The notes: generated by a model from the letters alone, not told the origin. Shown: positions 1 through 9,131, numbered from the stretch's first letter. The stretch: 64,000 nt of DNA from Amarolinea sp964580725 (GCA_964580725.1 CAZOLV010000008.1:25512-89511), one strand, 5' to 3'. Numbers and translations are program-made.

Positions 1-3000
1 ATCGGTGGTCGCAATCAGCCGGCCTGCGGCGTCGAACTGCCAGTGCGTGGTCAGGTTCAGACCGCCTGGTTGCGCATCGACGCGCTGGCCAATGCGCCGA
101 TCGGCGGCATCAAAGGCATAGGCGGTCAGCACGCCCTGGGGATCTTGTACACTCGCCAGATTGCCAACCGCATCGTAGGTGTAGCGATGGGTCAGGTTCA
201 ACCCGCCATCGTCTTGACGCGCCAGGATCGTGCGATCGAGCGCATCGTAGGACACTGCCAGGGTCACGTTGGCCGGGCTGATCGTGCGCAGCAAGTTGCC
301 AACGGGGTCGAAGTAATAGTGGGTGGTCAGGTCGAGTCCGCCGCAGTCGCGTGTTTCGACGCTGCGCCGGTGCAGCGCATCGTAGGCGTAACAGATTTTC
401 ACGCCGGCGGGATCGGTGATGGTCAGCAGATTGCCGTGCGGGTCATAGATGTAGTGCGTGGTCAGGTCGAGGCTGCCGGCCGCGGCTGTTTCGGTCAGCA
501 GGCGGCTGCGGGCATCGTAAACGCGCATGGTGACAACGCCTGCGGCGTCCGTCATGATGATGGTATTGCCCAATGCGTCCAAACCATATCTGGTGACGCC
601 GTTGGCGGCATCGGTGACGGCGACGAGGCGGTCGAGACTGTCGTAGCTGTAGGTTGCGGTACGACCGAGCGCATCGGTCTGGGCGGTGCGGTTGCCGTTG
701 CCGTCGTAGGCAAAATGGGTCACGTGCCCAAGCGCATCACGGCGGGCAATCAATTGGTCGAACGCGTCGTAGGTGTAGGTTGTGGTTGCGCCCAGGGGAT
801 CGGTCTCCGTAAGCAGGTTGCCGTCGAGGTCGTAACTGAACGTGTGCGTGAATCCAAGCGCATCGGTGACGGTGAGCGGGCGCCCAAACAGGTCATAAGC
901 GGTCGTCGTCGTGTGACCGTTGGCGTCCACGGCGCGCGTCCGATGGCCAGCGGCATCGTAATCGAACTCGGAAACGCCGCCAGCCGCATCGGTGATGCGC
1001 ACGAGTTGATCGAAGGTGTCGTAATCGTAGCTCGTCACATGGCCGTTGGCGTCGCGCTGGCGCAGCAGGTTGTCGTAGGCGTCATAGACCGCCAGCGTAA
1101 TGTTGCCCAACGCATCGGTGGTAGTGACGATGCGGCGCAGCGGCGCACTGCTCACGGCGCGTAGACCGTCGAAGACGAGCGGCGGCGAAATAGAAGTCAA
1201 CGCAGCCGAAGCGCCGGTTGGCGCCTGGCCGCGCGGCGCCCAGGGCAAAAAGGCGCTGACAGGGCCAGACGGCATCTCTTGAGCCGTCGAGGAAGGGAAG
1301 TGAAGGATGTAGAACTCGATCTCCCCCGTCAACGTCGCCGTCAGTTGATCGCTATCGCGCACTTCCAAACGTACCGTGTGCGGGCCGGAGTGATCGTAGT
1401 GATGTTGCGCCGTCTTGTTGGTGGTCAAGGCGGTGTCGAAATGCCCATCGTCCTCCCAGTCCCAACGCACTAGAATCGCCTCGCTGCGATCTTCGAGATC
1501 ACTGGTCAGCGCCGCGTCGAAGTAGAAGAGCGAGGTCGTCGGTCCCCAAGTGGGGGTGATGACGAAGGCGGGTGTTGGCGGAGCCAGGTAGTAAACCTCG
1601 AAGGTGGTTGAGTTGCCGTTGGCGTCACTGCGACTGAGCGGCACGCCGTTTTGATCCACCACGCTTGTCGTCACGAAACCGAGCGTATCGGTGACGGCCG
1701 TGTTATTGCCGCGTTCGTCGTACTCGAACCGGGTGACGTCGCCAGCCGGGTTCGTTTCGCTGATGACGCGGTTGAAAAGCCCCTCGTACTGCTGCTCTGT
1801 CGCCAGCGTCAGGCTGCCATCGGCGGCAATTTCCTGGAAACGTAAACGGTTGCCGCGCTGGACACGATCGGGGTTGCCCTCGTCATAGGTTGCGGCCACG
1901 CGGTTGCCGTTGGGGAAGACAATCGAGGTCACCTCGCCGTCGGCATTACTGGTGTAGATGGCGACGCGTTGCCCGGCGCCGGCATCGCCTTCGACCTGAC
2001 GCAACAGGCCACCGGCCTGATTCAACTCATAGATCGTCACGACGCCGCGTGGATCGGTGACGGTGGTGCGCACGGCGGCCCGCTGCGGCGACAGCATTTC
2101 ATGCGGGCCTGGCGCCGTCGGCAGCGTCTCGTAGGCGTAGGTCGTCGTCGCTTCGATGTCGCCAGGCGCCGTTTGGCGGCGGCGTTCCATCACCACACGA
2201 TCGAAATCGAGGCTTTGCAGATCATCGCCGTAGGCGATGGTATGTTCCGCAATGTCAGGCGCCGTCAGCGGCCCACTGATACGCACCAGGTTATGATCGA
2301 GCCTGGCATAAGGTTGCCCCGCACCGTAGGCATAGTGGGTCGTGCGCGCCTGCTCTGAAGGCAGACCAACGGCGGTTTGCGTGAACGACGTCAAATCGCC
2401 CTGGTCGTCGTAACCAAACAACAGTTGGCGACCGCTGGCGTCACGCACCTCCATCAGACGCCCCGCGCCATCATAAGTCAAGGTGACAACGCGCTGCAGC
2501 GTATCCACCAGATGGGTCAACTGGCCGTTGGCGCCGTAGTGCAACACGATGGCGTTGCCGTTGGCGTCACGCAGACGCTCCAGGCGACCGGCCGTGGGTG
2601 TACCGTCCAGCGGTAGATAGGTCGCCTCTTGTCCGTTTGGTCCACGCAGCATGAACGAACCATCGGCGTGGGGAATCAGGCGTGAGTAGTAGCCAAAGTA
2701 GAGGATGGTGTAGGTTCCGTCACTCTGCTGCACATAGCGCAGACGACGGCCAAAGCCGTCGTAGAGCACGAGCACATTGGGCGCTTCGCGCTCCAAACGA
2801 CGATTGAAGTTGAAGTCCCAGTTGTAGCCAAGCGGGCCGTTCCGCTCGCTCTGGTTTCGATAGGTACGCCTGAACTCGAAATCGAGACCACGGCCGGGAA
2901 TGCTCCAGTCCAGCGGCTGCAGGACGAATTCCCCGCTGTGCAGGATGACCGGGTCTTCGGCGTCGCAACAACAAGAGACAACGCCGGCAGTGCTGGCCGG

Positions 3001-3216
3001 ACACTTGTTTTCGGGCGGTTCGGTGGTGGGTTCGCTGGCTGGCAGCAAAGCCGAAAGTGGGTGCGGCGTCGCAGTGGGCAACGCCTGAGACAGAGGCGAC
3101 AGACTCGACGTGGCCGAGCTGGGCGCAGACAAGACGACGACAGCGACGAGCGCAAGGCCCATCAGCCCGGCAGGGAGCAGGGCGGCGACAACGCGCGCCA
3201 GCAAGCGGAGTTTCAT
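1..3216 (-). CDS. RHS/YD-repeat secreted protein with embedded PKD-like segment (3' end outside window)
   Basis: I read an uninterrupted frame from the ATG at 3216 to base 1 (1072 codons, no stop), so the C-terminal part lies outside the window. AAGGAG precedes the ATG. Residues 1-38 are a signal peptide or anchor. Around residues 85-145 there is a DUF6531-like entry module (HSGEFVLQ, FEFRRTYRNQ, GYNWDFNFNRRL). Then come many YD repeats of the YDAAGRL, YDANGHT and YDALGN type. At about residues 530-640 the repeats are interrupted by a PKD-like stretch containing VRWDWEDDGHFD and HTVRLEVRD. RHS proteins form a beta-cage that encloses a variable C-terminal toxin or effector; that part is not visible here, so a toxic role cannot be judged. 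Confidence 0.93.
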   Translation of the reverse strand, partial: MKLRLLARVVAALLPAGLMGLALVAVVVLSAPSSATSSLSPLSQALPTATPHPLSALLPASEPTTEPPENKCPASTAGVVSCCCDAEDPVILHSGEFVLQPLDWSIPGRGLDFEFRRTYRNQSERNGPLGYNWDFNFNRRLEREAPNVLVLYDGFGRRLRYVQQSDGTYTILYFGYYSRLIPHADGSFMLRGPNGQEATYLPLDGTPTAGRLERLRDANGNAIVLHYGANGQLTHLVDTLQRVVTLTYDGAGRLMEVRDASGRQLLFGYDDQGDLTSFTQTAVGLPSEQARTTHYAYGAGQPYARLDHNLVRISGPLTAPDIAEHTIAYGDDLQSLDFDRVVMERRRQTAPGDIEATTTYAYETLPTAPGPHEMLSPQRAAVRTTVTDPRGVVTIYELNQAGGLLRQVEGDAGAGQRVAIYTSNADGEVTSIVFPNGNRVAATYDEGNPDRVQRGNRLRFQEIAADGSLTLATEQQYEGLFNRVISETNPAGDVTRFEYDERGNNTAVTDTLGFVTTSVVDQNGVPLSRSDANGNSTTFEVYYLAPPTPAFVITPTWGPTTSLFYFDAALTSDLEDRSEAILVRWDWEDDGHFDTALTTNKTAQHHYDHSGPHTVRLEVRDSDQLTATLTGEIEFYILHFPSSTAQEMPSGPVSAFLPWAPRGQAPTGASAALTSISPPLVFDGLRAVSSAPLRRIVTTTDALGNITLAVYDAYDNLLRQRDANGHVTSYDYDTFDQLVRITDAAGGVSEFDYDAAGHRTRAVDANGHTTTTAYDLFGRPLTVTDALGFTHTFSYDLDGNLLTETDPLGATTTYTYDAFDQLIARRDALGHVTHFAYDGNGNRTAQTDALGRTATYSYDSLDRLVAVTDAANGVTRYGLDALGNTIIMTDAAGVVTMRVYDARSRLLTETAAAGSLDLTTHYIYDPHGNLLTITDPAGVKICYAYDALHRRSVETRDCGGLDLTTHYYFDPVGNLLRTISPANVTLAVSYDALDRTILARQDDGGLNLTHRYTYDAVGNLASVQDPQGVLTAYAFDAADRRIGQRVDAQPGGLNLTTHWQFDAAGRLIATTD

Positions 3217-3342
3217 GGTCGTTTTCTCCTTGCAACGAACAACCACATGCACAGAGACAAACCATGCGGGGTGAATCGAATGGCAAAGGGCAAATCACGG
3301 GGCTTGAACCACACGGGCGATGCCGAGGGCTTCTCGCAACTG

Positions 3343-3372
3343 ATTCTAGCACAAAAACCCGGCTTTGTGCAA
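3343..3372 (-). promoter_or_regulatory. Promoter of the RHS gene
   Basis: On the minus strand TTGCAC (3372-3367) and TAGAAT (3348-3343) are spaced by 18 bases, with an extended TGC before the -10. It faces the RHS gene. Confidence 0.6.
3349..3370. promoter_or_regulatory. Inverted repeat between divergent promoters
   Basis: GCACAAA (3349-3355) and TTTGTGC (3364-3370) form a perfect 7-base inverted repeat with an 8-base spacer, lying inside the RHS promoter and just upstream of the GNAT -10. It could be an operator; no regulator is identified. Confidence 0.35.
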
Positions 3373-3376
3373 AGTG

Positions 3377-3385
3377 TGCTATAAT
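3377..3385 (+). promoter_or_regulatory. Extended -10 promoter of the GNAT operon
   Basis: TGCTATAAT is a perfect extended -10. The gene's ATG begins only 8 bases after it, so the transcript should start at or within a base or two of the ATG (leaderless). No Shine-Dalgarno is visible. Confidence 0.6.
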
Positions 3386-3393
3386 CGCCCTCC

Positions 3394-4314
3394 ATGAACG
3401 ATCATGACGCATCTGCGGAGACCTTTCACGTGGCCGTCCGGCCGGCTCGGCCCGCAGACCAGGCGCGCATTCTGATGTTGCTCGATCAGACACGCCGCCA
3501 GGCGCTTACCTTTGGCAGCGAAGACCTGCCCGTCCTTCTCGCTTCCGACCAAACCTGCGGCGTCGTGGCCGAGACCGGCCCTCTGCTGTGGGGCTTTCTG
3601 CTGACCACCCTGCTGCCGCAGCCTACGCTGCCCGACGAACAACCAGACCCCTGGGTGGCGCTGCGCGGCTGCGCCCTCCTGGGCGGCTGGCGCGCCGATG
3701 AGGGCCTCGCCGCCCTTTGGACGCCTGTGTGCGCCGCGCTGATCGCACAAAACGCCAGCGCCATCATGTCGGTCGGCGCCGCCGACTGGCTGCACGAGCC
3801 GCTGCAGCGACTCGGCTTCCAAATCAGCGACCGCCTGCAGGTGCTGCAACGGGGCGCCGGTATTGATCACGCCAGCGACGGCGCCGGCCCGGCCCTCCTG
3901 CGTCCCCCACGACCCGACGAAGCGGCCGCCCTGCTGGCCGTGGATAGCGCCGCTTTCACCCCGCCCTGGCGCGCCTCCCTGCCCGAACTGACCAGCCTGC
4001 TGCTGACCAACGGTCACGCCGCCGTGGCCGAAATCGAGGGACGCCCGCTCGGTTTTGCCTTCAGCAATGTGCTGGGCGAAGAAGGTGTGGTGGCGCGTCT
4101 GGCCGTTCATCCATCCGCCCAGGGACAGGGCATCGGCCGCCAACTGCTGGCCGACGCCCTACGCTTCTGCCGGCGCAGCGGCGCACGCCAGGTCAGCCTC
4201 AACACGCACGAAGACAACCCCCTCGCCCAACGCCTCTACGCACAACATGGTTTCCGCGTCGTCGGCCGGCGCATCCCTGTGCTGACCTGCCGGCTCGCCA
4301 GACGGACCAGGTGA
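3394..4314 (+). CDS. GNAT-family N-acetyltransferase (tandem GNAT fold)
   Basis: 306 aa. The C-terminal half (about 165-306) is a RimI-like acetyltransferase domain with the acetyl-CoA loop VHPSAQGQGIGRQLL followed by NTHEDNPLAQRLYAQHGF. The N-terminal half (about 12-150) resembles a second, degenerate GNAT domain without a clear Q/RxxGxG/A loop. GNAT enzymes transfer acetyl from acetyl-CoA to amines; the substrate cannot be told. The stop overlaps the GTG of the next gene, so it is the first gene of a four-gene plus-strand group. The start is the only ATG after the promoter and is probably leaderless. Confidence 0.88.
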   Translation: MNDHDASAETFHVAVRPARPADQARILMLLDQTRRQALTFGSEDLPVLLASDQTCGVVAETGPLLWGFLLTTLLPQPTLPDEQPDPWVALRGCALLGGWRADEGLAALWTPVCAALIAQNASAIMSVGAADWLHEPLQRLGFQISDRLQVLQRGAGIDHASDGAGPALLRPPRPDEAAALLAVDSAAFTPPWRASLPELTSLLLTNGHAAVAEIEGRPLGFAFSNVLGEEGVVARLAVHPSAQGQGIGRQLLADALRFCRRSGARQVSLNTHEDNPLAQRLYAQHGFRVVGRRIPVLTCRLARRTR

Positions 4315-5996
4315 TCCCCATGCGCCGCCATCTTGCCCTGGTTCCCTTCCTTGCCCTCTGCCTGACGCTCTTCGCCGGCTTTCACCTGCTGGCACACGGC
4401 TACCGCTTCGGCGTGACGGAAGACACGCACTCGATCCATCTGCCCATCCTGCGCGACATCATGGAACCGGCGCTCTTTCCCAATGATCCCATGATCGCCA
4501 CGCGCGCCTCCTACCCATCGTTCTACTTCCATCTGCTCGCCCTGATCGCCAACTGGGTTCCCATCCCCACCCTGTTCCTCGCCATCCACCTGGCGACGCT
4601 GCTCGCCTACCTGGGCGCCGTCGTCGCCTTGACCCTGCGCCTGGCGCCCGATCCACAGCCGGCGCGCCCCGTGCTGGCAGCCCTGCTGCTCACCCTGGCC
4701 AGCCTGCCCATCCTGGCCGGCGACGATCTGATCCTGCGCGCCGCGCTGCCGCGTCACCTCGGCATGGCGCTGGCGTTGTGGGCGCTTTACGCCGGGCTGG
4801 TCGAACGGCGCCTGTTCGCCTTCCTGCTGGCCGGGCTGACGGTCAACCTGCACGCCCTGAGCGGCCTCTTCGCCCTGGTCATCCTCGTGGGCGGCGACCT
4901 GGCCCGCTTCTCCTGGCGTCGCTGGGCCGCCCCCCTACTCGCCGCCGCCGCCGGCTGCCTGATCGCCCTACCAACCCTGCTCTGGTCATGGAGTGTGCGC
5001 ACGCCGATCACCCCCGCCTGGATCGAACTGCTACGCCTGCGTTCGTCACAGCACAGCTTCCCCCTCAGTTGGCCGCTCACCGATTACTTGATGCTGGCGC
5101 TCTGGCTCGGCCTGGCCCTGGCCGGACAGCGGTCGCCGCGACAGACCGGCGCCGGGCGCTGGCTGGCCGGCGCGGCCGGCGCCCTCTGCCTGCTTGGGCT
5201 GATCGGCTTCGTCTTCGCCGAAATCTGGCCACTGGACGTGGTGTTGCGCGGACAGTTCCTGCGCAGCGCCAAGTTCCTGACCCTGCTGACCCTGCCACTG
5301 ATCGCGCGTTGGCTGCTCTACGCCTGGGATTGTGGCGGCGTCGCCCGTTACGCCGCGTTGTTGACAACCGCTGCGCTGTTCATCCCCGATCCGCTCGGCT
5401 GGATTGGCGGCGTCCTGCTCGGCGTGCTGCTGTTTGCCGCCCGCGATTGGCAGCCGTTGGCCCGCCTGGCGCCGCCTCTGCCCAACCCCCTGCCAACCTG
5501 GCCGCCCGCCGTGCGCTGGTTCCTGGCAGTCGCCGGCATCGCCCTGCTCATTTCGGGAACAGCCTTCCTGCTGCGGCCGCGCATCCCGCCCGACCTGCTG
5601 GCAGCCTGGCGCGATGTGCAGCAGTGGGCGCAGCAAAACACCCCCGCCGCCGCCGTCTTCGTCACGCCGCCCTACTACTACGGCTTTCGCATCGAGAGTG
5701 AACGCCCCATCGTAGGCGAATGGAAGGACGGCACACAGCAGTACTTCAGCGTGCCCTTCACCGCCGTCTGGTGGGAGCGAATGAACGATCTGCACGCCGC
5801 CGCCGCCGCCGACATCCGCTACAACGACCTGACCGCAGCCGAAGTGCGGGCGCTGGCGCAGAAGTACAGCGCGTCCTTCGCCATCTTCTTCACAGACAAA
5901 ACCTTTACAGACTCTGTAGACGCCGCGCCCTTCGCCGTTGTCTACCGCAACCGATGGTTTCAAGTGCTGCAAACGGCCCCGCTGCCGGCCCCATAG
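4311..5996 (+). CDS. Multispanning membrane protein, GT-C-like
   Basis: Up to 561 aa, from GTG 4311 (4-base overlap with the preceding stop) or ATG 4320. About a dozen hydrophobic segments cover residues 8-425, followed by a soluble tail of about 135 residues (TPPYYYGFRIESERP, GEWKDGTQQYFS). The first loop has acidic residues (FGVTEDTHSIHLP) where GT-C glycosyltransferases put catalytic acids. This architecture is typical of uncharacterised bacterial membrane proteins of the DUF6798/GT-C type, with the tail outside the membrane. A role in envelope glycan assembly is inferred, helped by the glycosyltransferase two genes downstream. Confidence 0.7.
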   Translation: MIPMRRHLALVPFLALCLTLFAGFHLLAHGYRFGVTEDTHSIHLPILRDIMEPALFPNDPMIATRASYPSFYFHLLALIANWVPIPTLFLAIHLATLLAYLGAVVALTLRLAPDPQPARPVLAALLLTLASLPILAGDDLILRAALPRHLGMALALWALYAGLVERRLFAFLLAGLTVNLHALSGLFALVILVGGDLARFSWRRWAAPLLAAAAGCLIALPTLLWSWSVRTPITPAWIELLRLRSSQHSFPLSWPLTDYLMLALWLGLALAGQRSPRQTGAGRWLAGAAGALCLLGLIGFVFAEIWPLDVVLRGQFLRSAKFLTLLTLPLIARWLLYAWDCGGVARYAALLTTAALFIPDPLGWIGGVLLGVLLFAARDWQPLARLAPPLPNPLPTWPPAVRWFLAVAGIALLISGTAFLLRPRIPPDLLAAWRDVQQWAQQNTPAAAVFVTPPYYYGFRIESERPIVGEWKDGTQQYFSVPFTAVWWERMNDLHAAAAADIRYNDLTAAEVRALAQKYSASFAIFFTDKTFTDSVDAAPFAVVYRNRWFQVLQTAPLPAP

Positions 5997-6023
5997 GAGA
6001 GATTCGAGGAGGAAGAACCGGTC

Positions 6024-7310
6024 ATGCCAGACAATCGCCCTTCGCCATCGCTCTTGCCCCCTTCGCTGATCGCCCTCTTGACGGCGGCTGTTGCGATTTT
6101 CTTGATCGAAAAGCTGCTCATTTTCGCCCGCGCCTTCAGCGGGCTGATTCTGATGCTGGCCCTGGCCTGGCTGCTGGCCTTCACCCTGCAGCCGCTGATC
6201 GTATGGCTGCAAAATCCTCGCCTGCCGGAGCGACTGCGGCAGCGATTGGGAGACCGGCATCCCATCGTGCGCATCGCCGGCGCCATGCGCCTGCCCAAAC
6301 GATTTTCGATGCAGCCAAAAAATCAAGAACCCGCTGCCGCCGGCAGTCTGCCGTTTGGCCTTGCGGTGACGCTGGTTTATGGGCTGCTGCTGGCGGGGCT
6401 GGCGCTGGCGGCCCTGGCCCTGCTGCCTGTGCTCATGCAGCAGTTGCGCCAGTTGGCGCAGACCATGCAGACCCAGGCCGGCAATTTGCCTAGCTGGGTG
6501 CAGAGCGCCAACGTCTGGCTGAACGACGCACGCAGCTTCCTGGCCGATCGCCTCGATCTCGACCCAAACATGATCGTGCTGCCGCAGCCCGGCGCGCTGT
6601 TGAACCAGGCCCCGGCCTTTGGCGCCAACCTGCTGCAGTTCGGGCTTGGCCTGGCAGGCAGCATCGCCGCGGCGCTGAGCCAGTTTCTGCTCATCATCTT
6701 CCTCAGCCTGTTCATCACCCTGGACAACGGCGCCATCAGTAACAGGATCAGCAGCGTTCTGCCGGAGCGTTACAAAGACGAATACGAATATGCCACCGAG
6801 ACCATAGACGGCACCTTTGGCGGGTTTCTGCGCGGCACGGTGTTGCAAAGTCTCATTTTTGGCCTGGGTGTGTCGGTTCTGATGTTTCTCCTACGCATCG
6901 AATCGGCGTTGATCATCGGCGTCGCCGCTGGTCTGGTCGTCCTTGTTCCCATCGTAGGCGGGATCGTGGCAACCGTCTTGCCGGTACTGGTCGCTATTCT
7001 GCAAGGTTCACCGAACGCGATCTGGCTGCTGCTGGCGCTCCTGATCTTCCAAGTCATCCTGTACAACATGGTCATGCCCGCCATCTTCAGCCGCGCGCTG
7101 AAGATGCCGTCCCTGCTGGTGATCGTCTCGCTGCTGATCGGCTCACAGGTGATGGGCTTCTGGGGCTTCGTCTTTGGCGTTCCACTGGCCGCCGTCGTCT
7201 ACGCCATTGTCCTGATGCTGCTGGAACGGGTCAAAGATCGCCAGAACGCGCTCGACGGCGTCGCCGTCGCCAACGCTACCAGCGTCCCGCCGGCGGAAAC
7301 CGGCGCATGA
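6024..7310 (+). CDS. AI-2E family transporter (YdiK/TqsA-like permease)
   Basis: 428 aa with GAGGAGGAAG before the ATG. The topology matches the AI-2E exporter family: paired N-terminal helices (residues 12-55), an amphipathic periplasmic-type region with QLRQLAQTMQTQ (about 130-185), and a C-terminal helical block (about 210-400) with NGAISNRISSVLPERY, GTVLQSLIFGLGVSVLMF and LVPIVGGIVATVLPVLVA. Known members export autoinducer-2 or act as Na+/H+ antiporters; the name should not be read as substrate proof. It has an insertion of about 40 residues (60-105, RLPERLRQRLGDRHP to NQEPAAAGS) not usual for the family. Its stop overlaps the next ATG. Confidence 0.88.
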   Translation: MPDNRPSPSLLPPSLIALLTAAVAIFLIEKLLIFARAFSGLILMLALAWLLAFTLQPLIVWLQNPRLPERLRQRLGDRHPIVRIAGAMRLPKRFSMQPKNQEPAAAGSLPFGLAVTLVYGLLLAGLALAALALLPVLMQQLRQLAQTMQTQAGNLPSWVQSANVWLNDARSFLADRLDLDPNMIVLPQPGALLNQAPAFGANLLQFGLGLAGSIAAALSQFLLIIFLSLFITLDNGAISNRISSVLPERYKDEYEYATETIDGTFGGFLRGTVLQSLIFGLGVSVLMFLLRIESALIIGVAAGLVVLVPIVGGIVATVLPVLVAILQGSPNAIWLLLALLIFQVILYNMVMPAIFSRALKMPSLLVIVSLLIGSQVMGFWGFVFGVPLAAVVYAIVLMLLERVKDRQNALDGVAVANATSVPPAETGA

Positions 7311-8458
7311 GGCCGGGCATCCTGGTCGTCACCCACACCGTCCCCATCCCAGACCTGGACGGGGCCTCGCTGCGCATCTTCCGCCTGATGCAGATGATGA
7401 TTGCGCTCGGCTGGTCGGTGACGAACCTGCCGGCCGACCAGGGGTTTCACCCCATCTACCGCCAACGGGCGGCCACCGGCGCGTCCCTTTTGGCGCAACA
7501 CGGCATCGAAACGGCGCCTGCACAACCGGCGGCGGCCTATCTGGCTGCCCAGGGCGCCCGTTTCGACGCCATCCTGCTTGGCGTCAGCGGCCCCGCCGGC
7601 TGGATTCCGGCGCTGCGCCGCCTGGCGCCGCAGGCCGTCATTCTCTACGACAGCATCGAGCTGACCTTCGTCAGCATGGCGCGCGCCGCCCAGACACTGC
7701 ACAGCGACAAACTGGCCACGCTGGCGCAAAATGTCCAGGCCAGCCAGATGCAGATGGCGGCGCAGGCCGATGTGACCCTGGTAGTGACCGAGGAGGAACG
7801 GCGCATCCTGGCGCAGCACTGCCCGGCGGCGGTCGTGCACGTCATTTCCAACGTGCACCTGCCCGCCCCCGCCCCACCGAACGGAGAGCCGCCGCTGGCC
7901 GACCGGCGTGATCTGCTCTTCGTGGGCAATTTCGTGCACATGCCCAACCGAGATGCGGCCGCCTTTCTGACGACTGCCATCTGGCCGCTGCTGCGTGAGG
8001 CGCTGCCGGGCGCACAACTGCAACTGGTGGGCCTACCCACGCCGGCCGTCGCCGCGCTGGCCGCCCCCGGTGTCCAGGTGACAGGGCACGTTCCCGACCT
8101 GGCGCCCTTCTTCCGGCGCAGTCGTCTCAGTGTAGCGCCGCTCCGTTTCGGCGCCGGCATCAAGGGCAAGGTGCTCGAATCCATGACGCACGGCCTGCCG
8201 GTGGTGATGACCTCCATCGCCGCCGAGGGTACCGGCTGTCAGGACGGCGTTCATGCGCTGATCGCCGACAGCGCGCCCGACTTCGCCGCCGCCGTTGTGC
8301 AGTTGTATCGGGACGATGCGCTATGGCGACAGCTCGCAGCCGCCGGGCGTCAGCACGTGCAGACCCACTTCGGCCGCGCCGCGACCCAGGCCAGATTGGC
8401 GGCGCTGCTGGCCGACGTCGCAACAATCGGCGCCGCCAAACAAAAGGTTCGCACGTAA
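7307..8458 (+). CDS. Glycosyltransferase, GT4/GT-B type
   Basis: 383 aa. The start is an ATGA overlap with the permease stop. The N-terminal GT-B half contains THTVPIPDLDGASLRIF (typical of GT4 enzymes with a glycine-rich acceptor loop replaced by DGASLR). The C-terminal half contains the donor-site pattern: LLFVGNFVHMPNRDA, then VTGHVPDLAPFFRRSRLSVAPLRFGAGIKGKVLESMTHG, with the family E-x7-E region. It transfers a sugar from a nucleotide sugar to a lipid or polysaccharide acceptor, probably cytoplasmic or at the inner face of the membrane. The exact linkage is unknown. Its TAA lies in the loop of a hairpin terminator read from the opposite strand. Confidence 0.87.
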   Translation: MRPGILVVTHTVPIPDLDGASLRIFRLMQMMIALGWSVTNLPADQGFHPIYRQRAATGASLLAQHGIETAPAQPAAAYLAAQGARFDAILLGVSGPAGWIPALRRLAPQAVILYDSIELTFVSMARAAQTLHSDKLATLAQNVQASQMQMAAQADVTLVVTEEERRILAQHCPAAVVHVISNVHLPAPAPPNGEPPLADRRDLLFVGNFVHMPNRDAAAFLTTAIWPLLREALPGAQLQLVGLPTPAVAALAAPGVQVTGHVPDLAPFFRRSRLSVAPLRFGAGIKGKVLESMTHGLPVVMTSIAAEGTGCQDGVHALIADSAPDFAAAVVQLYRDDALWRQLAAAGRQHVQTHFGRAATQARLAALLADVATIGAAKQKVRT

Positions 8459-8469
8459 CCGTGCGAACC
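8437..8469 (-). terminator. Intrinsic terminator of the acyl-CoA carboxylase operon
   Basis: GGTTCGCACG (8446-8455) pairs with CGTGCGAACC (8460-8469) around the four-base loop TAAC. On the minus strand the stem is followed by a TTTTGTTT run, so it ends minus-strand transcription. It overlaps the last codons of the convergent glycosyltransferase. Confidence 0.75.
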
Positions 8470-8522
8470 CCTGCATCTCGCTTCTGTCAAAAAAGCAGCC
8501 GGGCGATCCCGCCCCCCTTCTG

Positions 8523-8540
8523 CATCCTGTCAATCCTGTT
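8523..8540. repeat. Dispersed 18-base repeat, copy 1
   Basis: CATCCTGTCAATCCTGTT occurs here and again at 25238-25255. The rest of 8470-8606 holds no gene that I can see. Confidence 0.6.
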
Positions 8541-8606
8541 AAAAAGAGCAGTCGGACGCTCGCCCCCCTCGACAAGCTCAAGAAACGGAACGCCGGAAAC
8601 CTGGCC

Positions 8607-9131
8607 TCACGCCGGAGCAGGCGCCGCCTCGCTCTGCATGGTGAGCAGCACCTGGCCCTGGTCGACGCGATCACCCGGCTGCGTCTTGACCTGACCAATG
8701 ACGCCGGCGCGCGGCGCCTTGAGATCGTTTTCCATCTTCATCGCTTCCAGGATGACCAGGCTCTGCCCGGCGCGCACCGACTCTCCTTCCACCGCCAGCA
8801 CCTTGACCACCAAACCAGGAATCGGCGCCTTGATCTGCAATTCGCCCCCATGTGCGCCGAGCAAGTCCTGCGTCTGGCTCAACCGGCGCCAGCGTTCATC
8901 CTCCACATGCACTTCCAACGCCTCGCCGCCCAGAATGACCCGGTAGATGCTGCCGCGCAGCTCCTCGGCCACCACCTCGTGCGAAGCATTGTTCAGTAAC
9001 AGCGAAAAGACCGGCAGGGCGCCGATGCGCTTGAGGTCAACATCCACCACCTTGCCATCCACGCTGACGCGCTGATCGGCGTCAATCTCGACCAAAAAAT
9101 CCCGTCCTTCGATCGTCGCAATGTATCTCAT
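8607..9131 (-). CDS. Biotin carboxyl carrier (biotinyl domain) subunit of acyl-CoA carboxylase
   Basis: 174 aa. Residues 98-168 are a biotinyl/lipoyl domain with the biotinylation motif EAMKMEND; the modified lysine is Lys132. Residues 1-90 resemble the BT-like linker found in acyl-CoA carboxylase alpha chains, so BC and BCCP are split here into separate genes that overlap by 4 bases (ATGA). The carrier swings carboxybiotin between the biotin carboxylase (9128-10624) and the carboxyltransferase (12920-14470). Biotin would be attached by the ligase at 19765-20637. Last gene of the operon; a terminator lies about 140 bases downstream. Confidence 0.92.
   Translation of the reverse strand: MRYIATIEGRDFLVEIDADQRVSVDGKVVDVDLKRIGALPVFSLLLNNASHEVVAEELRGSIYRVILGGEALEVHVEDERWRRLSQTQDLLGAHGGELQIKAPIPGLVVKVLAVEGESVRAGQSLVILEAMKMENDLKAPRAGVIGQVKTQPGDRVDQGQVLLTMQSEAAPAPA

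Noticed and set aside
43..1164. 373-codon plus-strand frame at the left edge
   Set aside because: Exact antisense register of the YD repeats; its periodic VGDG/RIV pattern only mirrors the repeats.
5046..6848. 600-codon minus-strand frame
   Set aside because: It runs antisense across two good plus-strand genes and their boundary and contains only Gln/Gly/Arg-rich sequence.
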